A stretch of 64,000 bases of DNA from Rhizobiaceae bacterium (GTDB lineage: Bacteria; Pseudomonadota; Alphaproteobacteria; Rhizobiales; Rhizobiaceae). The stretch's first letter is position 1. Every line of letters begins with the position of its first letter. The position numbers were made by a program, and so were the translations under genes. Of the stretch, positions 57,001 through 63,553 are shown piece by piece. The notes beneath the pieces are model-generated. The model had not been told where the DNA came from and did not search any database. It was given only the letters and a program-made list of their open reading frames with translations. The DNA lies in the NCBI GenBank assembly GCA_019635715.1, contig JAHBYY010000001.1, positions 103,097 to 167,096 on the forward strand. Direction: 5' to 3'.

Positions 57001-57533
57001 TCGACCGCATCGCCCGTGTGCTGCATCTGGAGATCCAGATCGATTCGGGCCGCGGCAATGGAACCCGGTTTTCGGTCATCCTGCCGGTCGCGGCGGCGGG
57101 CGAGCCCGAACTGCCGCACCCCGCCCCGGCCCCGGTTCCGCCGGGCGCGCTGGTGTCCGGCCTGTCCGTGCTGTGCATCGACAACGACATCCGCATCCTC
57201 GACGGCATGCGGCTGCTGCTCGAAGGCTGGGGATGCCGGACCGCCACCGCCACCGGTTCCTCGGACGTGGCGCTCGCGGCGGCGGATCACGCCCCCGATC
57301 TCCTGCTCGCCGACTATCACCTCGACGGCGAGACCGGCCTCGACCTCATCGCCGCGCTGCGGCGGCGCTGGGGCACGGAGGTTCCGGCGGTGCTGATCAC
57401 CGCCGACCGTTCGGCGGAAGTTCGGGCGCGCGCCGATCAGCTCGACGTGGCGGTGATCGGCAAGCCGGTCAGGCCGGCGACGCTGCGCACCCATCTGATG
57501 CGGATCCGCCGCATCGCCGCGGCGGCGGAGTGA
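54042..57533 (+). CDS. Hybrid sensor histidine kinase with sodium:solute symporter domain
   Basis: An 1163-residue membrane kinase. The first 520 residues or so form a PutP-like sodium/solute symporter domain of about 13 helices; then come a PAS domain (about 650-760; LEQGITVYDQDFRLICWN after MEQ), a kinase core with phosphoacceptor His in GAGHDILQPLNAARLYCSS, ATP-lid motifs DTGIGIP and GLGLGLSIVDRIA, and a receiver domain at the end (LLLADYHLDGETGLD). The HDxxQPL H-box is the NahK-like type often paired with LuxR regulators, and one lies 3 nt away, convergent. The start is GTG with GGAGG eleven bases upstream. Confidence 0.9.
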   Translation: MQGWLVVFIAIVYVSLLFAIASFGDRKRLGVETRRLRPYIYALSLAIYCTSWTFFGSVGLAAERGFEFLAIYIGPVLVFAFGYPLLARIVRLAKAEKITSIADFLGARYGKSFTVASIATVIATVGAIPYIALQLKAISGSVSLMVEHYTGAPPSFDPFLSDISLAVALLLALFAVLFGTRHADATEHQDGLILAVAVESVVKLAAFLAVGLLAAFVLAGGPGELIATLARSDAVNRALEYRTSLGTWLVATVISGFAIVMLPRQFYVMIVEHRGAHELRKATRIFPLYLVLINLFVLPIAFLGLAQVGPATSSDLYVLSLPLLAGHDTFAMIAFIGGLSAATAMVIVESVALSIMISNDIVIPLFLRRRLTARAGAAEDWSQLILNVRRAAIFTILMVAFLYYRESTTNTRLASIGLMSFAAIAQFAPAFIGGLVWRRANARGAALGMLAGLAIWVYTLLLPTLLGPDAAILRHGPLGIEALKPQALFGTIAEPLNHGVLWSLAFNLLFYVFGSLSRASVPLERIQAAVFVPRDAGPMPSLRRFRTAVTVNDLKDAIARYLGVERTERSFQSFEDKDGTRLDGNDQASMAVVRFSEQLLASAVGSSSARLILSLLFQRHDKSARDAFRLLDDATEALQHNRDLLQIALDQMEQGITVYDQDFRLICWNRQYRTLLTLPEEMGRVGVSLDEMLRQLAGRGEIAQDAAEGLLDRFASHGEPWELPLARSRRILELRSNPMPDGGIVVTYADITARVDADLALKRVNESLEQRVSARTAELMSVNEELAQAQMIAEEANLSKTKFLAGAGHDILQPLNAARLYCSSLIERTGSGAAAEAARNIDSSLESVETILGAVLDISRLDAGAMKPIDTVFRLDGLLKQVATDFQPLAREKGLDLVIVPSSLAVETDRNLLRRLIQNLVSNAIKYTRRGRVLIGVRRRGGLAEIQVFDTGIGIPVDQLNAVFREFIRLDAGMREAQGLGLGLSIVDRIARVLHLEIQIDSGRGNGTRFSVILPVAAAGEPELPHPAPAPVPPGALVSGLSVLCIDNDIRILDGMRLLLEGWGCRTATATGSSDVALAAADHAPDLLLADYHLDGETGLDLIAALRRRWGTEVPAVLITADRSAEVRARADQLDVAVIGKPVRPATLRTHLMRIRRIAAAAE

Positions 57534-57536
57534 GGG

Positions 57537-58202
57537 TCAGCCTGCCGCCTGCATCGGCTCGGCGCCGATGCGGGTCAGAAGGATCACCGCCTGGGTGCGG
57601 CTGTCGACGCCCAGCTTCTGCAGGATCGCCGAGACATGCGCCTTGATGGTCGCCTCGGACACGCCGAGCTCATAGGCGATCTGCTTGTTCAGCAATCCCC
57701 CGGCGATCATCGCCAGCACCCGCGTCTGCTGCGGCGTCAGCGACTGCAGCCTGCGGATCAGGTCGGAGATTTCCGGATCCTGTTCGACACCCAGGTCGAC
57801 GCCGGCCGGCTGCGCGATGCCGCCATCGAGCACCGTGCGCACGGCGGAGCGGATATCCTCCATGCTCGCCGATTTCGAGATGAAGCCCGAAGCACCCAGT
57901 TCGAGCGCGCGCCTTATGGTGCCGGGATCGTCATGGGCCGAAACGACGACGACCGGCACGGACGCATGGGCGCCGCGCAGGGCGATCAGCCCCGACAGGC
58001 CGGACGCACCCGGCATGGCGAGGTCGAGCAGCAGGAGATCGAGATCGGCGCGATCGGCCACCATGGCCTTGGTCGCTTCGAAATCGCCCGTCTCGACGAT
58101 CTCGGCGACATCGTCCAGGCCGGCGAGGGCCTGCTTCAGCGCCCCACGGAAAAGCGGGTGGTCGTCGGCGATCACGAAAGTGTAGCCTGCACTCACGTCC
58201 AC
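57537..58202 (-). CDS. LuxR/NarL-family response regulator
   Basis: A 221-residue response regulator. The receiver domain has acidic DD in FVIADDHPLFRGALKQAL, the phosphoacceptor Asp in LLLLDLAMPGASGL and the Lys in SGFISKSASM; the C-terminal NarL-type HTH is LTPQQTRVLAMIAGGLLNKQ to VSEATIKAHVSAILQKLG. A GTG start at 58202 is used, with another GTG two codons later equally well placed behind GGGGAGG. It is probably the output partner of the convergent hybrid kinase. Confidence 0.9.
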   Translation of the reverse strand: MDVSAGYTFVIADDHPLFRGALKQALAGLDDVAEIVETGDFEATKAMVADRADLDLLLLDLAMPGASGLSGLIALRGAHASVPVVVVSAHDDPGTIRRALELGASGFISKSASMEDIRSAVRTVLDGGIAQPAGVDLGVEQDPEISDLIRRLQSLTPQQTRVLAMIAGGLLNKQIAYELGVSEATIKAHVSAILQKLGVDSRTQAVILLTRIGAEPMQAAG

Positions 58203-58306
58203 CTCCCCTCCGCCCAGAGTCTTCTTGTGATTGGGGCGGACATCGGAGCGCCATTATGCGGCGCGGCCCTGCCATTTCAAGCAAAGTCTTTCCTGGACGG
58301 CGGCGG

Positions 58307-58744
58307 TCACGTCTTGTCGGGGTCAGTGGCCGGAGGAGGCGCCGGCGCCTTGTCCAGATCCTTCACCACGCCCATGAAGGAGCGCAGGAAGCGCTCCATG
58401 TAGCTCAGCGTCTTCTCGAAATCCTCGTCCGTCGGCAGCTTGGATTCCAGGCGCTGCGACAGCGAATTCTCCAGCTTGACCATGCGCCGGTCGAGTGCTG
58501 CCAGCGCCTCCTGCAGCTTGCCGATCTCGGCCCGGTAGTCGGCCTGCGCGTCGACCGCCGGCTTGCAGGCGAGGCCGTCGGTCGCCGGCGTGCAGTAGGA
58601 CATGGCGCCGGTCCGGCGGTCCATCCTGACGAAACCCTCGCCGGATTTCTCCAGCACGTAGCGGTCCTGCTGGTCCTCGGCGGCCGCCGCCAGGGGCGAT
58701 GCCGTCGCGATGGCGGTGGCGAGTGACAGGGCAGCCTTGCGCAT
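58307..58744 (-). CDS. Small secreted protein of unknown function
   Basis: A 145-residue protein with a signal peptide (KAALSLATAIATASPLAAAA), a short segment DRYVLEKSGEGFVRMDRRTG with two Cys shortly after (YCTPATDGLACKP, perhaps a disulfide), then a predicted coiled coil (IGKLQEALAALDRRMVKLEN) and a Pro-rich tail. I do not recognise a family with a known role; similar small proteins occur near two-component genes in Hyphomicrobiales. It probably resides in the periplasm. Confidence 0.75.
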   Translation of the reverse strand: MRKAALSLATAIATASPLAAAAEDQQDRYVLEKSGEGFVRMDRRTGAMSYCTPATDGLACKPAVDAQADYRAEIGKLQEALAALDRRMVKLENSLSQRLESKLPTDEDFEKTLSYMERFLRSFMGVVKDLDKAPAPPPATDPDKT

Positions 58745-58849
58745 GGGACATCCTTCCGTTCCGCGTGTCGTTCATCCGGCCACAACTTTGCGCCGGAAAT
58801 GCGAAGCCGGCGGCTTTGCGTCAGGCCGGCTTCGGCCTATAGGGCAGGC

Positions 58850-59197
58850 ATGCAGCCCGATACAGTTTACAAGATCTGCCCGCGCGGCCTCTGGGAAAAG
58901 GCCGAGGCCGACGGCGTCTTCGCCGGCGCGGCCATCGACCTGACCGATGGCTTCATCCACTTTTCCACGGCGACGCAGGCCGTCGAAACCGCCCGGCGGC
59001 ATTTCGCCGGCCAGGACGATCTTCTCCTGATCGCGGTCGACGCCGCAAGACTCGGCGACAGGCTGGTCTACGAGGCCTCGCGCGGCGGCGACCTGTTCCC
59101 GCATCTCTATGGGCCGCTCGACCTAGCCGCCGTGCGTTGGACGAAGCCTTTACCCCTTTCCGCGGACGGACACGTCTTCCCGGCGATGGACGCCTGA
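58850..59197 (+). CDS. DUF952 domain protein
   Basis: A 115-residue DUF952 protein. Conserved blocks are TVYKICPRGLWEKAEADGVF, DLTDGFIHFSTATQAVETA and GDLFPHLYGPLDLAAVRW. The family is related to ADP-ribosyltransferase-like folds, but no function is established. AGGGCAGG precedes the ATG. Its TGA shares its last base with the ATG of pyrD (TGATG), an arrangement common in Hyphomicrobiales. Confidence 0.88.
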   Translation: MQPDTVYKICPRGLWEKAEADGVFAGAAIDLTDGFIHFSTATQAVETARRHFAGQDDLLLIAVDAARLGDRLVYEASRGGDLFPHLYGPLDLAAVRWTKPLPLSADGHVFPAMDA

Positions 59198-60285
59198 TGG
59201 GTCTGTTCGACAGGATCGGCCGGGAAGTTCTCTTCCGGTTCGACCCGGAAACGGCGCACGGCCTGTCGCTGCGGGCGCTCGCCTGCGGCCTGCCGGTGGC
59301 ACCGCGCGCGCCGCACGACCCGAGGCTCGCCGTCACGGTCGCCGGCCTCGCCGTGCCCAATCCGCTCGGCATGGCCGCCGGCTACGACAAGGACGGCGAG
59401 GTGCCGGACGCGCTGCTCGGCCTCGGCTTCGGCTTCGCCGAGATCGGCAGCGTGACGCCGCGGGCGCAGCCCGGCAATCCCAAGCCGCGCATCTTCCGGC
59501 TGGCCCGCGACGGGGCGGTGATCAACCGGCTGGGCTTCAACAATCAAGGCCACGACCGCTGCATGGCGCGGCTGGCGGCGCGGCGCGGCCGGCCGGGCAT
59601 CGTCGGCGTCAACATCGGCGCCAACAAGGACAGCGCCGACAGGATCGCCGACTACGAGGCCGGCGTGCGCCGTTTCGCCTCGCTGTGCAGCTATCTGGCC
59701 GTCAACATCTCGTCGCCCAACACGCCGGGGCTGCGCTCGATGCAGGCGCGCGGCGAGCTCGCCGACCTGCTGTCGCGGGTCGTCGCGGCGCGCGCCTCGC
59801 TTTCCGACGCCGACGGCAAGCGCAGGCCGATCTTCCTGAAGATCGCCCCCGACCTCGTCGAGGCGGAACTTGCCGACATCGCCGCGGAAGTCGGCGCCCA
59901 TGGGATCGACGGCGTGATCGTCTCCAACACCACGCTGTCGCGCGCCGGCCTGTCGGACACGCGGCATGCCGGAGAGGCGGGCGGCCTGTCGGGGCGTCCG
60001 CTGTTCGAGCGCTCCACCGCCGTGCTTGCCCGGATGCGCCGCCTGCTCGGACCGCAGACCGCGCTGATCGGCGTCGGCGGCGTGTCGTCGGCCGAGACGG
60101 CGCTGGAGAAGATCAGGGCAGGAGCCGACCTCGTTCAGCTCTATACCGGGCTGGTCTATGGCGGGCCGTCGCTGCCCGGCCGCATCCTGCGCGACATGGC
60201 GCGGACCCTCGACGCCGAGCGGGTCGCCTCGGTGTCGGCGCTGCGCGGCAGCCGCCTCGACCATTGGGCATCGCAGCCGATCTGA
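59197..60285 (+). CDS. pyrD: Dihydroorotate dehydrogenase (quinone), class 2
   Basis: A 362-residue FMN enzyme that oxidises dihydroorotate to orotate with quinone in pyrimidine synthesis at the inner membrane. The N-terminal membrane-association helices (GREVLFRFDPETAHGLSL) mark class 2; the catalytic Ser is in VNISSPNTPGLR, and FMN-binding blocks are MAAGYDKDGEVPDALLGLGF and IGVGGVSSAETALEKI. The start at 59197 is fixed by the TGATG junction with the DUF952 gene. Confidence 0.95.
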   Translation: MGLFDRIGREVLFRFDPETAHGLSLRALACGLPVAPRAPHDPRLAVTVAGLAVPNPLGMAAGYDKDGEVPDALLGLGFGFAEIGSVTPRAQPGNPKPRIFRLARDGAVINRLGFNNQGHDRCMARLAARRGRPGIVGVNIGANKDSADRIADYEAGVRRFASLCSYLAVNISSPNTPGLRSMQARGELADLLSRVVAARASLSDADGKRRPIFLKIAPDLVEAELADIAAEVGAHGIDGVIVSNTTLSRAGLSDTRHAGEAGGLSGRPLFERSTAVLARMRRLLGPQTALIGVGGVSSAETALEKIRAGADLVQLYTGLVYGGPSLPGRILRDMARTLDAERVASVSALRGSRLDHWASQPI

Positions 60286-60326
60286 GACGCTTCCCTGCGG
60301 ACGGATCGGCGCTATGGTCTGGCGCC

Positions 60327-61229
60327 ATGCCGCTGCCCATCGTCTCCCACCCCGACTACGACGCGAATTTTCCCGCCGACCATCGCTTTCCCATGGGCAA
60401 GTATCGCGCGCTGGCGGACCGCCTGGAGCGGACAGGGCTCGTCGAACGCGGCAGGCCGATGCGCGCCGAGCCCGCGGAGACGGCGGCGCTGCGCCGGGCG
60501 CATGATGCGATCTATGTCGAGCAGGTGCTCACCTGCGGCGTGCCGGCGGCGATCGAGCGGGAGATCGGCTTTCCGGTCGGCGAGCGCGTTGCGCGACGCG
60601 CCCATCTGGCGTCGGGCGGCACGGTGATGGCGGCGCGCCTGGCGCTCGCCCACGGCATCGCCTGCAACGCCGCCGGCGGCAGCCACCATGCGCGGCGCGC
60701 CCACGGCGCGGGGTTCTGCACCTTCAACGATGTGGCGATCGCCGCGCTCGACCTTTTGGCCGAGCGGCCGGAGCGGCGCATCCTGGTGATCGACCTCGAC
60801 GTGCATCAGGGCGACGGCACGGCGGAGATCTTGGCGGACGAGCCGCGCGTGTTCACCTTCTCGATGCACGCCGAGAAGAACTATCCGGTGCGCAAGGTGG
60901 CCTCGACGCTCGACATCGGTCTTCCGGACGGCGTGGAGGACGCGGCCTATCTCTCGACGCTCGCCGCGACGCTGCCGCTTCTGTCGCCGGCCGGCCGGCC
61001 CGACCTCGTCTTCTACAATGCCGGCGTCGATCCGCATCGCGACGACCGCCTCGGGCGCCTGTCGCTCAGCGACGCCGGGCTGCGGCAGCGCGACCGCATG
61101 GTGATCGGCCATTTCCGCGGCCGCGGCATCCCGGTCTGCGGCGTCATCGGCGGCGGCTATTCGACCGATGTCGAGACGCTGGCGGCGCGCCACGCCATCC
61201 TGTTCGAGGAGGCCGCCGCCGTCGCGTGA
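60327..61229 (+). CDS. Histone deacetylase family hydrolase
   Basis: A 300-residue class II-like deacetylase of the arginase/deacetylase fold. Active-site His pair in AAGGSHHARRAHGAGFC, zinc ligands Asp and His in VIDLDVHQGDGTAEIL and the third Asp in YNAGVDPHRDDRLGRL; the GVIGGGYS loop is present. Bacterial members deacetylate acetylpolyamines or other small acetylated compounds, and the substrate here is unknown. It lies 41 nt downstream of pyrD and may be cotranscribed. Confidence 0.9.
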   Translation: MPLPIVSHPDYDANFPADHRFPMGKYRALADRLERTGLVERGRPMRAEPAETAALRRAHDAIYVEQVLTCGVPAAIEREIGFPVGERVARRAHLASGGTVMAARLALAHGIACNAAGGSHHARRAHGAGFCTFNDVAIAALDLLAERPERRILVIDLDVHQGDGTAEILADEPRVFTFSMHAEKNYPVRKVASTLDIGLPDGVEDAAYLSTLAATLPLLSPAGRPDLVFYNAGVDPHRDDRLGRLSLSDAGLRQRDRMVIGHFRGRGIPVCGVIGGGYSTDVETLAARHAILFEEAAAVA

Positions 61230-61306
61230 CGATCGAGCCGGCGTAGCCCGCGAGGCGCGGGAACCGCCATTTGCAGGCCGCCCTCACGCAAGGTCCAAAC
61301 AGCGGC

Positions 61307-61573
61307 TCAGCGCCGGTAGCTGAACAGCCTGAGGATCAGGAAGGCCGGGATGACGATGGCCGCGCCGAGCAGCATGTAGCCTAAGAAGCGGTCGACGGTG
61401 GCGAAGCCCATGTTCCAGATGCGCAAGACCGTGTCGCGCAGCCAGTCGACGATGTCGAGCGGCGACCAGCCGAAGGCGCTCATCACGACGCCGACCAGGA
61501 AGGAGATCACCAGGAGCTTGACGAACACGCGCAGCGGCGTGTCGCCGAGAAATCTGTTCACACCGCCAGCCAC
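61307..61573 (-). CDS. Small membrane protein (DUF6460-like)
   Basis: An 88-residue protein with two transmembrane helices (VFVKLLVISFLVGVVMSAFG and GYMLLGAAIVIPAFLILRLF) separated by an amphipathic segment DIVDWLRDTVLRIWNMGFAT. It resembles the DUF6460 family of Hyphomicrobiales, of unknown role. I chose the GTG at 61573 with GGAGA upstream; the frame extends to 61615. Confidence 0.7.
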   Translation of the reverse strand: MAGGVNRFLGDTPLRVFVKLLVISFLVGVVMSAFGWSPLDIVDWLRDTVLRIWNMGFATVDRFLGYMLLGAAIVIPAFLILRLFSYRR

Positions 61574-61689
61574 GATTCGTCTCCGTTGCTCACTGCCGCA
61601 TAGGCTCCGCCGCACGCCGCATCAAGCCGTTTTCGGAAGGCTCGAAGCCGATTGCGGAGCCGGCCGCCGCCGTGGTATCGAGGCGTCGC

Positions 61690-61763
61690 GCGGGTATGAT
61701 GTAATGGTAGCCTGTCAGCTTCCCAAGCTGAACGCGCGGGTTCGATTCCCGCTACCCGCTCCA
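61690..61763 (+). tRNA. tRNA-Gly (CCC)
   Basis: A complete 74-nt tRNA with encoded CCA. The acceptor stem pairs GCGGGTA (61690-61696) with TACCCGC (61753-61759); the anticodon stem TCAGC/GCTGA encloses loop TTCCCAA, giving anticodon CCC; the T arm is GCGGGTTCGATTCCCGC. It reads GGG glycine codons. An integrase gene starts 166 bp downstream, so the 3' end probably serves as the attachment site of the island. Confidence 0.97.
61740..61763 (+). other. Probable attachment site (attL) in the tRNA-Gly 3' end
   Basis: Tyrosine integrases commonly insert at the T arm and acceptor end of tRNA genes while restoring the tRNA. The integrase here is immediately downstream and directed away from the tRNA, the usual layout. 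The matching direct repeat would lie beyond the right edge, so this site is inferred, not demonstrated. Confidence 0.4.
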
Positions 61764-61929
61764 CTGGACCCCTTCACCCGCTCCACTTTAAACGGGGCGT
61801 GTAGTCAGGATTTGGAAAGTCTGTCATTGAATTCAATGACATGACCAACCACTACAATCCATTTCGGTCCTGTGACGCGGTGAGTTGAGCGAAACTGTCT
61901 AACATTTCGTCCAACACCCGGCGCCGTCC

Positions 61930-63243
61930 ATGTCTGAGTTTCTTACCCTTCGCGGTTCCATCTGGCACTTCGTCCGGCGCGTTCCGGCGGAGTTTTCCGA
62001 ACTCGACCGCCGCGGCATTGTCCGCCACTCCACACGCATCCGCATAGCTGATGACCGTGTCGGCCGACGCGCCGCCCGCGTTGCCCAGAAGCTGAACGAG
62101 GCGCTTGAACTTCACTGGAAGTCCCTCGCGACCGAGCGTCCGACGTCGAGCCTGTCGCCGTATGACGATGCGCGCCGCCGCGCACGTGAACTGGGGTATG
62201 ACTACGTCCCGAACGAAAAGCTGATCGTGCTGCCGCTTGAGCGGATCCTCGAGCGGCTTGAAACCCTCGTCTCCAAAGGCTTGGTGCAGGACCCTGGCGC
62301 GCGAACGGCGGTGCTGGGAACGCGGAAGCCCGATGCGTTTCTGCTGTCCCAGCTCTTCGAACAGTTTGAGGCGGCAACAAAGGACGAAACTCGTGACTTC
62401 TCACCGGATCAGCGTCGCATCTGGCGAAATGGCCGAAAGCGCACAGTCGAGAGCTTTGTGAAGGTCGTCGGTGACAAACCGGTTACGGCGATCACCGAGG
62501 CCGACGGTATCGACTACACGGAGTGGTGGCGCGAGCGCGTCATAGAAGAGAGCATGGCTGTCAAGAGCGCCAACAAGGACATCGGCCAGCTCAGCAGAAT
62601 GCTGAAGGAGATGAGCATTCGTCGCCGTCTCAACCTGCCGGACATTTTCAAGGGTTTGCGGCTGCGGGGCGAGGTCGAGAAATCGCGCCAGCCTTTCGAT
62701 CCCTGGTTCATCCAGGCGAAGCTGATTGCCGGTTCGGCCCTTGAAGGCTTGAACGAAGATGCCCGCTTCGTCCTCTACGTCATGATGGACACCGGCCTGC
62801 GGCCATCGGAGGTCGTGAACCTGCGCGAGGGGACGATCTTCCTAGATGCAAAGATCCCCTACGTGAAGGTCGAAGCCGATGGGCGGCGGCTGAAGACTGA
62901 AGATTCGGCCCGCGAAATCCCGCTGACCGGAATCGCGCTCGCCGCCATCCGGCAAAGGCCCACTGGCTTCCCGAAGTACCGCGATAGGGCAACGGTCCTG
63001 TCGGCGACGGTCAACAAGTACCTCAGCGAAAACGGCTTGCGTCCGACGAAGGACCATACCCTCTACTCTCTTCGTCACAGCTTCAAGGATCGGCTGGTCG
63101 CCATTGAAGCACCCGACAGCTTGATTGACAGCCTGATGGGGCACCGGACCTACAAGCCCAAATACGGGCGCGGGCCCTCGCTCGAACTCAAACTCAAATT
63201 TCTGGAACGGATAGCATTCACCGTTCCCGACCGGTTAGCGTAG
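61930..63243 (+). CDS. Tyrosine-type site-specific integrase
   Basis: A 437-residue recombinase of the phage/island integrase family. The N-terminal arm and core-binding domain (about residues 1-255; LSEFLTLRGSIWHFVRRVP-like start, ITEADGIDYTEWW) is followed by the catalytic domain: first Arg in MMDTGLRPSEVVNLREG, second Arg with following His in LYSLRHSFKDRL, then SLMGHRTYKPKYGRG supplying the third His and a likely nucleophile Tyr. The first His of the HxxR box is replaced by Tyr. Together with the tRNA it marks the left end of an integrated element. Base composition is lower in G+C than the host genes. Confidence 0.92.
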   Translation: MSEFLTLRGSIWHFVRRVPAEFSELDRRGIVRHSTRIRIADDRVGRRAARVAQKLNEALELHWKSLATERPTSSLSPYDDARRRARELGYDYVPNEKLIVLPLERILERLETLVSKGLVQDPGARTAVLGTRKPDAFLLSQLFEQFEAATKDETRDFSPDQRRIWRNGRKRTVESFVKVVGDKPVTAITEADGIDYTEWWRERVIEESMAVKSANKDIGQLSRMLKEMSIRRRLNLPDIFKGLRLRGEVEKSRQPFDPWFIQAKLIAGSALEGLNEDARFVLYVMMDTGLRPSEVVNLREGTIFLDAKIPYVKVEADGRRLKTEDSAREIPLTGIALAAIRQRPTGFPKYRDRATVLSATVNKYLSENGLRPTKDHTLYSLRHSFKDRLVAIEAPDSLIDSLMGHRTYKPKYGRGPSLELKLKFLERIAFTVPDRLA

Positions 63244-63443
63244 TCGGCAAGAAGGCGTTGCGCGCGCGCCTTCGTCCCTTCCCGGCGCTGTAGTTCGTTT
63301 AGTTCCAACTCGAGGCGTTCAAAGAGGGGAATGTGAACGTCACCATCGACCTCAAGGAAGTACGCGAGCAACAGCAGCGCGCGCTGAAGACGCTCTTCGA
63401 GTGAGATCTGATCGTGCGTGGGGTGATGATCGTTGGTCGTCAT
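63150..63443 (-). CDS. Small hypothetical protein downstream of the Argonaute gene
   Basis: A 97-residue, mostly helical and charged protein (LEERLQRALLLLAYFLEVDG, LFERLELELNELQRREGTKA). I do not recognise a family. It lies on the Argonaute strand 110 nt past that gene's stop and overlaps the integrase 3' end by 94 nt in antisense. The ATG at 63443 lacks a good ribosome site; the frame is open back to a TTG at 63557 that overlaps the Argonaute stop. It could be an accessory protein of the Argonaute system or an island gene of its own. Confidence 0.5.
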   Translation of the reverse strand: MTTNDHHPTHDQISLEERLQRALLLLAYFLEVDGDVHIPLFERLELELNELQRREGTKARAQRLLADYANRSGTVNAIRSRNLSLSSSEGPRPYLGL

Positions 63444-63553
63444 GAGAACTTGCCAATGAAAGCCCCCATTGAACGGCCGCTTTGACCTCCGAACAAGCGA
63501 CATGCCTGGGAGAGGATGGGAAAGGATTGGATTCGAACTGCGAACGCTCTCGA

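Noticed and set aside
53853-57494. A 1213-codon open frame antisense to the hybrid kinase gene
   Set aside because: It is a shadow of a G+C-rich gene: its product is a run of Arg/Asp/Gly/His/Gln without any domain, while the sense strand has clear symporter, kinase and receiver motifs.
61797-61929. Possible excisionase gene between the tRNA and the integrase
   Set aside because: No open frame with a ribosome site exceeds about 25 codons on the plus strand, and the minus-strand frame at 61852-62115 overlaps the integrase and lacks motifs.
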